A stretch of DNA of 64,000 nt from Candidatus Dadabacteria bacterium (lineage in GTDB: Bacteria; Desulfobacterota_D; UBA1144; Nemesobacterales; Nemesobacteraceae). Made by a program: the position numbers and the translations under genes. Below the pieces are notes generated by a model. The model saw only the letters and a list, made by a program, of their open reading frames with translations, was not told where the DNA came from and did not search any database. Shown in pieces: positions 16,901 through 22,343 of the stretch. Where the stretch lies: assembly GCA_009840385.1 (NCBI GenBank), contig VXNX01000013.1:186001-250000 (forward strand). The letters are read 5' to 3'. How positions within the stretch are numbered: the stretch's first letter is position 1; each line of letters opens with the position of its first letter.

Positions 16901-18283
16901 ACCGACTGGCCACCCCATCCTGACAGGCCGCCACGCGCGGCAGTAAGCGCGTTCGGCATATCGGGCGCAAACGCACATATGGTGGTGGAAGGCTACGGAA
17001 TCGCAACAGAGAATGGCAGCGGAAGTGCCGGAGTGCAGTCGCTTAGGGGCGCTGCACAGCAAGTACCCATTTCTCTGCCAGAGCCGGTTGCGAATCTGCC
17101 GCTAGTCATGGACGGGCTAATGGAGCGCACAGTGCGGTTCCTGCCGCTATCGGGCAAGTCGGACGGCGCACTGCGGGACATTGCAAAACAGTACCTGTCG
17201 TGGTTCGACGAGCATATTGCCGAGTCGTCGCCCAAAGCGCCTGCACTTGCTGACATAGCGTGGACGGCGGGTGTCGGACGCAGCCATTTTGACCATCGGG
17301 CCGCTGTAGTGTTCGGGGATATGCAGTCTCTGCGCGCGGGGCTGACGAAACTCGCGGAGACCGGCGCCACGCCTGATAAGCCAGATCCGCAGCCTTTAAA
17401 CAAAGTGGCATTCGTGTACACAGGCGAGGGCAGCCAGTGGGTTGGCATGGGCGAGACATTGTACAACAGCGAGCCGGTCGTGCGCGCTGTTTTGAACCAC
17501 TGTGACGCCGTGGTGCGCGCGGAGAGAGGAGCATCGCTGCTCGATGTGATGTTCGGGCGCACCGAAGCAACGGACGATCTGAATGATGCAGACTGGGCAC
17601 AGCCGGCTCTCTACGCGTTGGAGTGCGCGCTGACGGCGCTTTGGGCAAGCGTTGGAATCCGCCCGACCGCCGCGCTGGGGCACGGCACGGGTGAGATTGC
17701 CGCAGCTCAGGCCGCAGGAGTCTTCACCTTAGAGGAAGGATTGCGCTTTGCCTTGACTCGCGGCACGCTGATGGCGGCCCTGCCGGGAGTGGACCCGGAC
17801 CAATCTCTGAACGGTCTGGAAGCGGCATTTGCAGAGAGTGCGGTCTCGCCTCCATCCCTGACTCTGGTGAGCGGCGTTACGGGGCGAGTTGTGGATGCGG
17901 ACAGCCCACTCGACGGGGCGTACTGGCGTACGCAGGCGTGCGAAACCACGGCGTTCGGCGCAGGGGTCTCCGCGCTTGCCGAGTTGGGAGTAGATGCAGT
18001 GGTAGAGATTGGCCCCGGCGCGGTACTGGGGCCGCAGGTGAGTCTCGAGTGGCCGGACTCGTCGGACGGAGAGGAAGCCACCACTTCACCACTCGTGCTT
18101 GTGAGCCTGATGCGGCCATCCGACGAGGATTCAGAGGAGGACGGTACCGGTTTTGCAAAGGCGGTTGCAGGGGCATACGAGGCGGGACTGGCGCTTTCCT
18201 TTGAGGGCATGTTCGCCGGGGAGTCGCGCCGCCGCATCTCGCTGCCGAGCTATCCGTTCCAGCGCAGGCGTCACTGGGTGTAA
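7910..18283 (+). CDS. type I polyketide synthase, KS-AT-DH-MT-ER-KR-ACP-KS-AT
   Basis: A 3457-residue multidomain enzyme. Module 1: KS about 31-455 with Cys204, His339 and His379; AT about 590-905 with GHSVG Ser685 and His791; DH from about 963 with His996 in HxxxGxxxxP and Asp1169; C-methyltransferase with SAM loop near 1495; a structural KR-like region; ER with NADPH loop near 2037; KR about 2225-2410; ACP with Ser2537. This set predicts a reduced, alpha-methylated acyl chain. Module 2: KS 2608-3030 with Cys2774 and His2909 but Tyr2949 instead of the second His; a shortened AT from about 3165 lacking the catalytic Ser and His. The protein stops exactly at the post-AT motif YPFQRRRHWV. KR carries His2374 at the usual Tyr position. 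G+C and codon use differ from the flanks. Confidence 0.93.
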   Translation: MTKSNKSCDSSGESLPNSETQKQEKSGFGPPIAIVGMGCRFPGASSIPAFWRLLESGQNTVTEGVPGSGVGRMDELFPDGQIPSNACRFCGYVDGIEQFDAGFFRISPVEAQLLDPQQRMMLETTWEALEDAGMDPDRLKGSRTGVYTGISNDEYRMLVVESRKPAEAASCLYALSGTNLNGTSGRVSFVLGLMGPAKAVDAACASSMVSVHDAVADLQQGKADLAIAGGVQAILNSRIFELRADAMMLSPDGQCKTFDASANGYVRGEGCGVVILKRLSEAEEDGDRIWGVIRGSAVNNGGPGTGLTVPHTPALEQVMEAALSQAGVTASDVDYIEAHGTGTAVGDPIEIEAVSAVYGKGRKADRPLLIGSVKTNIGHLESAAGIAGLIKAVLVMQRGVIPKHLHFQVPNPALDWDRLPLKVTSSIMDLPERGGRPRLAGVNSFGISGTNAHIVVEEYIARGTSPYRKHELAGSAQAVTVSLPEAVESLSPPEQELKRRETRLLPLSGKSVSALRELAERYLSWLDERPEDIASQSASAEPLLSDMAWTAGVGRSHFDHRAGVVFRDAGSLREGLKALGDSGESPGPQTPTKVAFAYTGQGSQWAGMGKALYEREPVARAVLDRCEEAFRDERGTSLLDVMFGGGEGDLGDTAWEQPALYALECALTALWSSVGVRPSVVLGHSVGELAAAQAAGVFSLEDGMRFAAARGTLLSETEPGAMAAVFATPARVTSTVEEINESSASVGLSISADNGGHQVVSGPVADIETISKRFKSEGVRVRRLNTTRAFHSALVEPALDMLEASLDSAAIEPPSLTVVSNLTGQTVEPGQALDGAYWRQHAREKVAFASGVRTLAEFGVDLVLEIGPRPILASMTVSAWPDSAQTPAPTVLSSLRPPSGESSASVDDADFTRAVAEAYQAGLPIRFEGLFAGESRRRISLPSYPFQRERHWLDSKRKQRSGVGHPLLGVRHESASGQVTFETEVFQSDPEWLSDHRVFGRVIAPGALYGAMAASASLTEESGAVVVEDMQLLNALIFPEEGSEDGTGDEGREVQVVLDSSERANSRRVQIFSKGSGEDWTAHVEGHISSGAPIPEAGGRIDLESLKAPLSPIDVAAYYRARADTGINLGPFFRTLENAWSGPGEALGEISFPEALGRNELDVHPLLLDGCFQVVAAARNPGGVEEETTYLPFGWERLWLADRLPDRLFCHVRMSEVSQGTEAEQDEPPEVWNGELRIYDPNGVLLGGLNGYMVKRATRAALLSAGEGVNELLYEVVWREKALTPGMLPADFLASQATIVARSGLLSDYLADEGVTPKDRSALLTDLERWSRSCALETLEKLGWEREVGVAVDSEDLRQRLNVVEEHKKLFRRTLEMLAKSGVLEEVDGDFVVRIGPGDPLPDEMPPDTEEFAARMAELYPHGLTEIGLFRRSGNALADVLLGQADPLTVLFSSGDPTPGDLYLKAPVARAANRLLRETVQTLVAGLPDGRHLRVIEVGAGTGSATAAILPELPEGRFDYMYTDISAGFFAEAEARFGGEEASIDYRMLDIEKDPVEQGFDSHGYDLVIASNVLHATRYLDETLGHCRRLLAPSGQMVALENLRGMGWMDLTFGPLDGWWRFADAYRPQHALVEPAVWRRVLADVGFEEIEVLGVKESDSTEMPDKGVIVARGPAEVTEKPGVWVLAADSADVAEELAAGLAARNQTVVLADHQPPENGHSEVDGSGILRSTVEMERRESWQSLLESLPGDTPLSGVVHLVALGGHGPNATTEEMAEDTRRAVASALALTQGLLDSDVAPENGVWFLTRGAQVLEKELGGELAGATLWGFGKGVSREAAHLKLRMIDLDPVETQSPELLDELLYPDHENHIAHRYGRRMVARLVRAGTSTERLTFPEQSAWALAPDPDGIFDKPYVKPLPARSLEPKEVRIAVRAAGMNFWDVFRSLGFIEEENLGKEMCGHVLDVGSEVSTVSVGDHVVGLGFGGAFAAETIIREELVVPAPPGIPATGLATVPNVYVSAAFSYELSGLNAGDRVLIHAGAGGVGLAAIQLAHAAGAEVYATASELKRPYLRSIGVEHVFDSRTTKFGEEILEATDGAGVDVVLNSLTGEGFIEASLSCLAQGGRFVELARRDILSEEEMAEVRPDVAYSILELDVLKKTEPACVGRVFQEVMERIAAGELKPLIHSSWPLAEAGAALRFMRSGRHIGKIVLTNSPLQTGRLREDRTYLVTGGLGGIGCAVAGWLADHGAGTIVLNGRRSPDPEVEKEIDSLRERGFTVRVELADVTDTAAVDDMLGRMDRELPPLGGVIHSVGVLSDASLSNQSWESFEQVLWPKVLGAWHLHRATAERDLEFFILFSSRVGVMGNPGQSNHAAANAFLDQLAAHRRAVGLPGQAIAWGAWSEIGEAAEQRDRIERQRSALGGRWFTPQQGLRAFDRLVRQDVTNSVVMSMDWEVFEEAVEDRPSLLEDLISTSLKADTDSPAQTDDLMSRVRKTTVAEREGMLVSFLQGEVQAVLRLPSTPTPTVGFFDLGMDSLMAVELRNRLNRAFAGEYVVSNTAVFDYPDITTLARYLGDELGQLGGDDGTSQTPETATPAPRAPVSTENDDIAIVGMACRFPGAKNLSEYWHLLESGTDAVTDGRQAGDSPRNAFGDSNSESTTHLHGAFVEDIEWFDSRFFRIAPIEARMMDPRQRMMLETSWEAIEDAGIAPDSLRGSRTGVYAGISHSEYQHVIEETQGKADTFLGLMASVTAGRVASALGLEGPAMAIDMACASALAAVHQAVAGLRRGDVDLALAGGVHAALSRNISKLMLDVGMLSPSGQCHPFDASADGYVRGEGCGMLILKRLGEAQIDGDRIWGVIKGSAVNQNGASAGFTIPNGPAQERVIEEALAQAGLTGRDVDYLEAHATASQLGDAIEVHAAGSVYGRGRDADRPLLIGTVKSNIGYLETAAGVAGLIKAVLAMKQGVIPKHLHFKEPNPQIDWDRLAVRVTSEKTDWPPHPDRPPRAAVSAFGISGANAHMVVEGYGIATENGSGSAGVQSLRGAAQQVPISLPEPVANLPLVMDGLMERTVRFLPLSGKSDGALRDIAKQYLSWFDEHIAESSPKAPALADIAWTAGVGRSHFDHRAAVVFGDMQSLRAGLTKLAETGATPDKPDPQPLNKVAFVYTGEGSQWVGMGETLYNSEPVVRAVLNHCDAVVRAERGASLLDVMFGRTEATDDLNDADWAQPALYALECALTALWASVGIRPTAALGHGTGEIAAAQAAGVFTLEEGLRFALTRGTLMAALPGVDPDQSLNGLEAAFAESAVSPPSLTLVSGVTGRVVDADSPLDGAYWRTQACETTAFGAGVSALAELGVDAVVEIGPGAVLGPQVSLEWPDSSDGEEATTSPLVLVSLMRPSDEDSEEDGTGFAKAVAGAYEAGLALSFEGMFAGESRRRISLPSYPFQRRRHWV
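15731..18283 (+). repeat. second KS-AT copy, duplicated from the first within the PKS
   Basis: The coding DNA for KS2-AT2 repeats that for KS1-AT1 (about 8000-10770). The match runs from the IVGMxCRFPGA start to the post-AT motif. The last 60 bases at 18219 onward differ from those at 10708 onward at only a few positions, mostly third codon positions. The inter-KS-AT linkers also match, including a TPGVGRSHFDHRA-like segment. Inside the copy, about 73 codons present in AT1 are missing from AT2. This points to an internal duplication followed by selective loss. Confidence 0.75.
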
Positions 18284-18394
18284 TCGGGGGGTCGTGTCAC
18301 GAAGAAAACTAGAGGAAATTGATTGACCTAAGCGCCTATATGTTATACCATTGACTTCTAATATCTTAAATTCTTAAAAGGAGGGCTTTATATT

Positions 18395-18640
18395 ATGGCT
18401 TCAACTGAAGAAAGACTGAGACAACTTGCGGACGAAAACCTGGAGGTAGATGGACAGCCGGTAGGCAAGTTGCTGGACCTAGACAAGGGTCTTGCTGATG
18501 TGGGTGTTTCCTCTATGGACGCAGTCTCATTCGCCAAAGTGCTAGAACAGGAGTTCAATGTCTCCCTTCTTCCCGATAAGGCCGGGGAGATTCAGACTAT
18601 TGGAGACTTGATAGCGTACTTGGAGGCCAACGCTTCTTAA
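18395..18640 (+). CDS. discrete acyl carrier protein
   Basis: An 81-residue acidic ACP. The phosphopantetheine site is Ser40 in DVGVSSMDAVSF, where the usual Asp before the Ser is itself Ser. Helices before and after (ERLRQLADENLEV and SFAKVLEQEFNVSLLPD) fit the four-helix ACP fold, and it ends IGDLIAYLEANAS. A strong ribosome site AGGAGGG lies about 9 bases before the ATG. It sits 111 bases after the PKS, which ends without an ACP after its last KS-AT, and just before a phosphopantetheinyl transferase. It may be the carrier partner of that terminal KS-AT; this is inference. Confidence 0.88.
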   Translation: MASTEERLRQLADENLEVDGQPVGKLLDLDKGLADVGVSSMDAVSFAKVLEQEFNVSLLPDKAGEIQTIGDLIAYLEANAS

Positions 18641-18672
18641 CACCTCACTCCTGTAGAGGTAACCGGCATCTG

Positions 18673-19446
18673 ATGTCCGCTTCTGCTGCAAGGTACTGGT
18701 GGAGTTTTTTCCGTAAAGCTGGTCCCGTTACCGTCACGCATGTAGACCTGACGCCTAATGCCAGCCGTGAGGCATCATCTTTATTATTGCTGAACGAGGA
18801 AGAACAGGTGCGTTGTCGCCAATATCCGCTTCCAGGTCCTCGTCGCAGATTTGCTCTGTGCCGTGCTGCGCTTCGGACTATCCTCTGTCGCCAACTCGGC
18901 TGCAGCAATGAACGCCTCAGCTTCGGTTCATCTGAGTATGGAAAGCCGTTTGCGCTAGTAGACGAGGAACCGGCAGCCATCAGCTTCAACCTCAGCCACA
19001 GCGCAAAGCATGGCTTGATAGCTCTTGTTCCCCATGGACGGCTGGGCGTGGATGTGGAGGAGCGGGTCCCTCGAGGGGATTTTGACGAACTGAGCGAAGC
19101 CGTGTTCGGTCCTCATGAACAGTCCGCCCTTGGAAACGTACGCGGACGCGACAGGACTCGGCTGTTCTTCAGACTCTGGACCATCAAGGAAGCCCTAATC
19201 AAGGCTCTTGGCCTAGGCTTTACTCTTGATGTGTCTCAGTTTGAAGTGCCACCAGCCTTGCATCAGGGGAGAGTGGGCATATTTCGCTTTCCACAGCTAC
19301 CGGAAGTGCACTGGCGCGTCGAATACATCGGCAACGAAGATTTCTCAGCGGCCATCGCGCATGAGCTTGTCCCGTCCCAATTGGGCGACCAGTCACTGCA
19401 GCGGCGAAACGGTGACGTGCTGGAAAAACAAGGAGCTTGCCAGTGA
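18673..19446 (+). CDS. Sfp-type 4'-phosphopantetheinyl transferase
   Basis: A 257-residue enzyme that moves phosphopantetheine from CoA to the serine of carrier proteins, here most likely Ser2537 of the PKS and Ser40 of the free ACP. Family motifs are clear: FGSSEYGKPF, SFNLSHS, the magnesium-binding LGVDVEE, and FFRLWTIKEALIKALGLG (W-x3-KEA-x3-K). An early RRRFALCRAALRTIL region matches Sfp/HetI-like enzymes. The ATG at 18673 has only a distant purine site (AGAGG near 18654). Its stop overlaps the GTG start of the hydrolase. Position marks it as a dedicated activator of this cluster. Confidence 0.92.
   Translation: MSASAARYWWSFFRKAGPVTVTHVDLTPNASREASSLLLLNEEEQVRCRQYPLPGPRRRFALCRAALRTILCRQLGCSNERLSFGSSEYGKPFALVDEEPAAISFNLSHSAKHGLIALVPHGRLGVDVEERVPRGDFDELSEAVFGPHEQSALGNVRGRDRTRLFFRLWTIKEALIKALGLGFTLDVSQFEVPPALHQGRVGIFRFPQLPEVHWRVEYIGNEDFSAAIAHELVPSQLGDQSLQRRNGDVLEKQGACQ
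19431..19435 (+). promoter_or_regulatory. ribosome-binding site that fixes the hydrolase start
   Basis: AGGAG at 19431-19435 lies inside the end of the transferase gene. It is 7 bases from the GTG at 19443 but only 1 base from the TTG at 19437. The GTG overlaps the upstream TGA as GTGA, a usual coupling arrangement, so GTG 19443 is the better start. Confidence 0.6.
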
Positions 19447-20348
19447 CTTCAGAAATCGTATGGGAGGTACCTGAACCACTTTCCACTCACGATGTCCGCG
19501 TGGATGACGACACCATAATTACGCTGCGGCAACATGGAAATCCGTCAGGACCGCGACTCGTCATGAGCCATGGCAACGGTCTCGCAGTCGATCTGTACTA
19601 TCCATTCTGGTCGCTCCTGACCGACGACTTTGACCTAATAATTTACGATCTCAGAAACCATGGATGGAATCCGGTAGGCGATCTTCAAAACCATAGTCTT
19701 CCAACATTGGTTCAGGACAACGACACCATTCTCGAGGCTATCGACCGCCACTATGGAGCAAAGTCCAGAATAGGTGTGTTCCACTCAGTTGCGGCTCTGG
19801 CGACTCTGCTATCACCCAAAAAGGGCGGCGACTTTGCAGCCCGGGTTCTGTTCGACCCGCCTGTCTGCAAACCTGGCCGAAGCTTTAAGGATTATGAAGA
19901 TATCGCAAAACGTATGGCCAAAACGATCCGTCAAAGCACGAGTCAGTTTAAAACCACGCAGGAACTTGTGGACATTCTTCCCTACATTCCAGCCTGGCAG
20001 CACGTGGTGCCAGGGGTATTCGACCTTTATGCAAGAACAACCCTGCGTGAATGTGCGAATGGAGAGGGGTATGAACCTCGCTGCCCTTCTGAGTACCAGG
20101 CGCAGTTAATAGAGTACGCCAGCGCCTTTGCCGTACTCGTGGACTTTCAGTCGCTCCTCTGCCCGACAAAGGTCATCGGGGCCGACCCGACCTTGCCATA
20201 CTCATACCTGCCGACGCTCGACCTGAGCGATATGTCTACCGTGGATTACGACTTTCTGCCTGACACTACGCACCTTCTTCTTTTGGAAAAGCCGCAGGAA
20301 TGCGTCAAGTCCATGCTTGAGTTCATCGAGCCGATTATCACTACGTAA
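19443..20348 (+). CDS. alpha/beta hydrolase of the PKS cluster
   Basis: A 301-residue alpha/beta-hydrolase-fold protein. The oxyanion loop MSHGNGLAVD, the YDLRNHG strand turn and the late Asp and His (DTTHLLLLEKP) are visible. The nucleophile elbow reads GVFHSVAAL, with Ser115 flanked by Phe and Ala where the usual G-x-S-x-G has glycines. There is no signal peptide. Translation is coupled to the transferase gene. By position it could release the acyl chain from a carrier protein, or act on the finished product. A thioesterase role is inference; a general esterase or lactonase is the alternative. Confidence 0.75.
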   Translation: MTSEIVWEVPEPLSTHDVRVDDDTIITLRQHGNPSGPRLVMSHGNGLAVDLYYPFWSLLTDDFDLIIYDLRNHGWNPVGDLQNHSLPTLVQDNDTILEAIDRHYGAKSRIGVFHSVAALATLLSPKKGGDFAARVLFDPPVCKPGRSFKDYEDIAKRMAKTIRQSTSQFKTTQELVDILPYIPAWQHVVPGVFDLYARTTLRECANGEGYEPRCPSEYQAQLIEYASAFAVLVDFQSLLCPTKVIGADPTLPYSYLPTLDLSDMSTVDYDFLPDTTHLLLLEKPQECVKSMLEFIEPIITT

Positions 20349-20386
20349 ACTCGACCCCTTCCCTTGCGTTCCAATCCAGAGAGTCG

Positions 20387-22201
20387 TTACGCTTCGACCC
20401 GCACCGCGACGATATCCATCCCCTGATATTTCCGGTGGCGCACCGATGAAGCATAATGACGCAACAGGCGGAACGATATTTCCCTCTCGTCCACGCTTTC
20501 GTCCTCTTCGTTCAGATACGCGAGACGGTCCTCCAGATTCTCCTCGTCCTCAAGCGTCGAGATGAATTCCATCTCCGCTGCTCCACCGTCGGGACGCACG
20601 GCTATGATCAGGCGCGGAGTCTTGTCCGTCCCACCACCCGCGGGATGTCCGCTGTCCGGCTGCAACAGGCTCGACAGCGTCTCCTCGCCCGCCGAACGCA
20701 GCCGCTGGGTCGCCTCCTCGCTCCAGTGCATATCGGCGGCAACTTTCCGCATGAAAGCGTCAATTCGCGGCAGGTCGGAAAAGTCCAGTCGGACCTCCAG
20801 CCGCCTGGAACGCGGACTGGTCAGATTCAGGAAGACGTTGAGCGCAATCGCCGTTGCCGCGCCCACCGTGATGCCGTTGCCAAGCAGTGTGCCCCACGGG
20901 TGCACCAATAAGTTCTCAAGAATGTTTTGTTGCTCGAACCCGGCACCAAGCGCGAACGACACGCCTACCACAACGGTCTTTTGAAAATCGAGCCCGTCCC
21001 GCACGATAGTCTGTACTCCCTCGACAAAAAATATTCCCACGGCAAGTAAGAGAAATGCCCCCATCACCGGACTGGGTATGGTGAGCAGCGCGCCCGTGAA
21101 CTTTGGCAGCAATGCCAGTACCAGAAGCATGATCGCTATGACGTATCCCACATTGCGGGCGGCAACTCCCGTCATGTTCACGACCGACGCCGTGAATGAC
21201 GAATATGGCGACGCAGGAGGCGTTCCGGCAAGACCCGACAGCAAAACACCCAGCCCATTTGAGTAGAGCGAGCCTTGCAGCAGCCGAAAATCGGTCGTCC
21301 TCGGTCTGCGCCGCGACACCCGTTGAATCACCACGTTGTCTCCAATGCCTTTGATCGCCTGCACCAGAGTGACAATCAAGAACATCGGCAGCAGCGCCCA
21401 GAATCCGGCAGTCGGCGTAAGGTCCAACCCTTGGAAACCGACTTCGGGAATGCCGACCCACGGTGCTGCGTACAGCGGCTCCAGGTCATACACTCCCAGC
21501 AGGGCAGCGGCCACGCAGCCGGACGCGAATCCGATCAGTATGGACCACGGACGCCAGCGTCGCGGGGCGCGTAGTATCAGCACAGTGGATACGATCAGCG
21601 TTACCAAAGCTACGCACAGCCCAGCAAGTGTCGGCGCACCCTCCGGCACTTCCCCGAATCGATCCAGACAGATGGGCAGCACCATCACGGCTATCAGCAT
21701 AAGGACCGTGCCTGAGACGGTCGGCGTTATCACTCGCCGCAGTTGCGGAAGCCTTGTCGCTATCGCAAAGAAAAAGAACGCAGACACAACCATCAGGCTG
21801 GCCAGCATCGCCGGCCCTCCCTCATTCAAGGCGAGCACCGACAGCGGGATGTAGTTGGGAGTCACTCCCATGACGACCAGATGCCCCGCGCCAAATCGAC
21901 TTATCCTGGAGGCTTGCAGCGCGGTAACTATCCCTACGATTATCAGCGCCGAGAATACGGACCAAGTCAGGAATGCTTCGTCCTGGCCGGTCGCTAGAAC
22001 ATTAATAACCACTATCGAAACTGCGAGCGGCAGCACGAGCACGATGCCCTGTATGGCGACGACGAAGGACGAGAGTGGCGTGCACTTCTCATCCGGCTCG
22101 TAGCGGATGTGGTCGTTTATAGGGGTTGACGCCAAGCTGAACCTCCCAATCAGGTTTCGTCGCTGGCGTAAAGAGTAGCCGGTGTTCCGAGATTGCGTCA
22201 A
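20387..22201 (-). CDS. NCS2-family permease with C-terminal RsbW/HATPase-like domain
   Basis: A 604-residue protein. Residues about 45-465 carry 12 or more membrane segments with nucleobase-cation-symport-2 (xanthine/uracil permease) features, including SNGLGVLLSGLAGTPP. The last 130 residues are soluble. They begin RLEVRLDFSDLPRIDAFMRKV and continue through a helix reading LRSAGEETLSSLL, resembling the N-box helix of RsbW-type anti-sigma/histidine-kinase ATPases but with Ser where the key Asn is expected. The gene is convergent with the hydrolase gene (38 bases between stops) and shares the island's base composition. Substrate is unknown; a link to the polyketide is unproven. Confidence 0.78.
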   Translation of the reverse strand: MTQSRNTGYSLRQRRNLIGRFSLASTPINDHIRYEPDEKCTPLSSFVVAIQGIVLVLPLAVSIVVINVLATGQDEAFLTWSVFSALIIVGIVTALQASRISRFGAGHLVVMGVTPNYIPLSVLALNEGGPAMLASLMVVSAFFFFAIATRLPQLRRVITPTVSGTVLMLIAVMVLPICLDRFGEVPEGAPTLAGLCVALVTLIVSTVLILRAPRRWRPWSILIGFASGCVAAALLGVYDLEPLYAAPWVGIPEVGFQGLDLTPTAGFWALLPMFLIVTLVQAIKGIGDNVVIQRVSRRRPRTTDFRLLQGSLYSNGLGVLLSGLAGTPPASPYSSFTASVVNMTGVAARNVGYVIAIMLLVLALLPKFTGALLTIPSPVMGAFLLLAVGIFFVEGVQTIVRDGLDFQKTVVVGVSFALGAGFEQQNILENLLVHPWGTLLGNGITVGAATAIALNVFLNLTSPRSRRLEVRLDFSDLPRIDAFMRKVAADMHWSEEATQRLRSAGEETLSSLLQPDSGHPAGGGTDKTPRLIIAVRPDGGAAEMEFISTLEDEENLEDRLAYLNEEDESVDEREISFRLLRHYASSVRHRKYQGMDIVAVRVEA

Positions 22202-22343
22202 ATGAGCATGCGGCTAATGGAGAGAGATATGGGCAACCCAAAAATTGCTGCTTTCTGCCGCAGCTATGAAGACGTATAGAACCACGACAGGTTCAGGGAT
22301 GATCCCATAGCGTCAGGGATAGTGGCAGTTTTTTCTAGTTTAA
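22202..22343. other. right boundary of the accessory island, non-coding
   Basis: This stretch lies between the permease start and the nuoD stop. It holds TCAGGGAT twice, 20 bases apart (22293-22300 and 22313-22320), an inverted GGGAT-G-ATCCC, and a T6 run. No copy of these repeats was found at the left island edge, so no attachment-site pair is supported. Confidence 0.4.

Noticed and set aside
17600-17900. The 73-codon gap in AT2 read as a simple assembly error
   Set aside because: The Ser-to-Gly and Gln-to-Glu changes in AT2 and the NIGY change in KS2 lie outside the gap, so degeneration is not explained by a collapsed repeat alone. Long reads would still be the decisive test.
22293-22320. 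TCAGGGAT direct repeats as an island attachment site
   Set aside because: No matching copy was found at the left edge, and no integrase or tRNA target is near.
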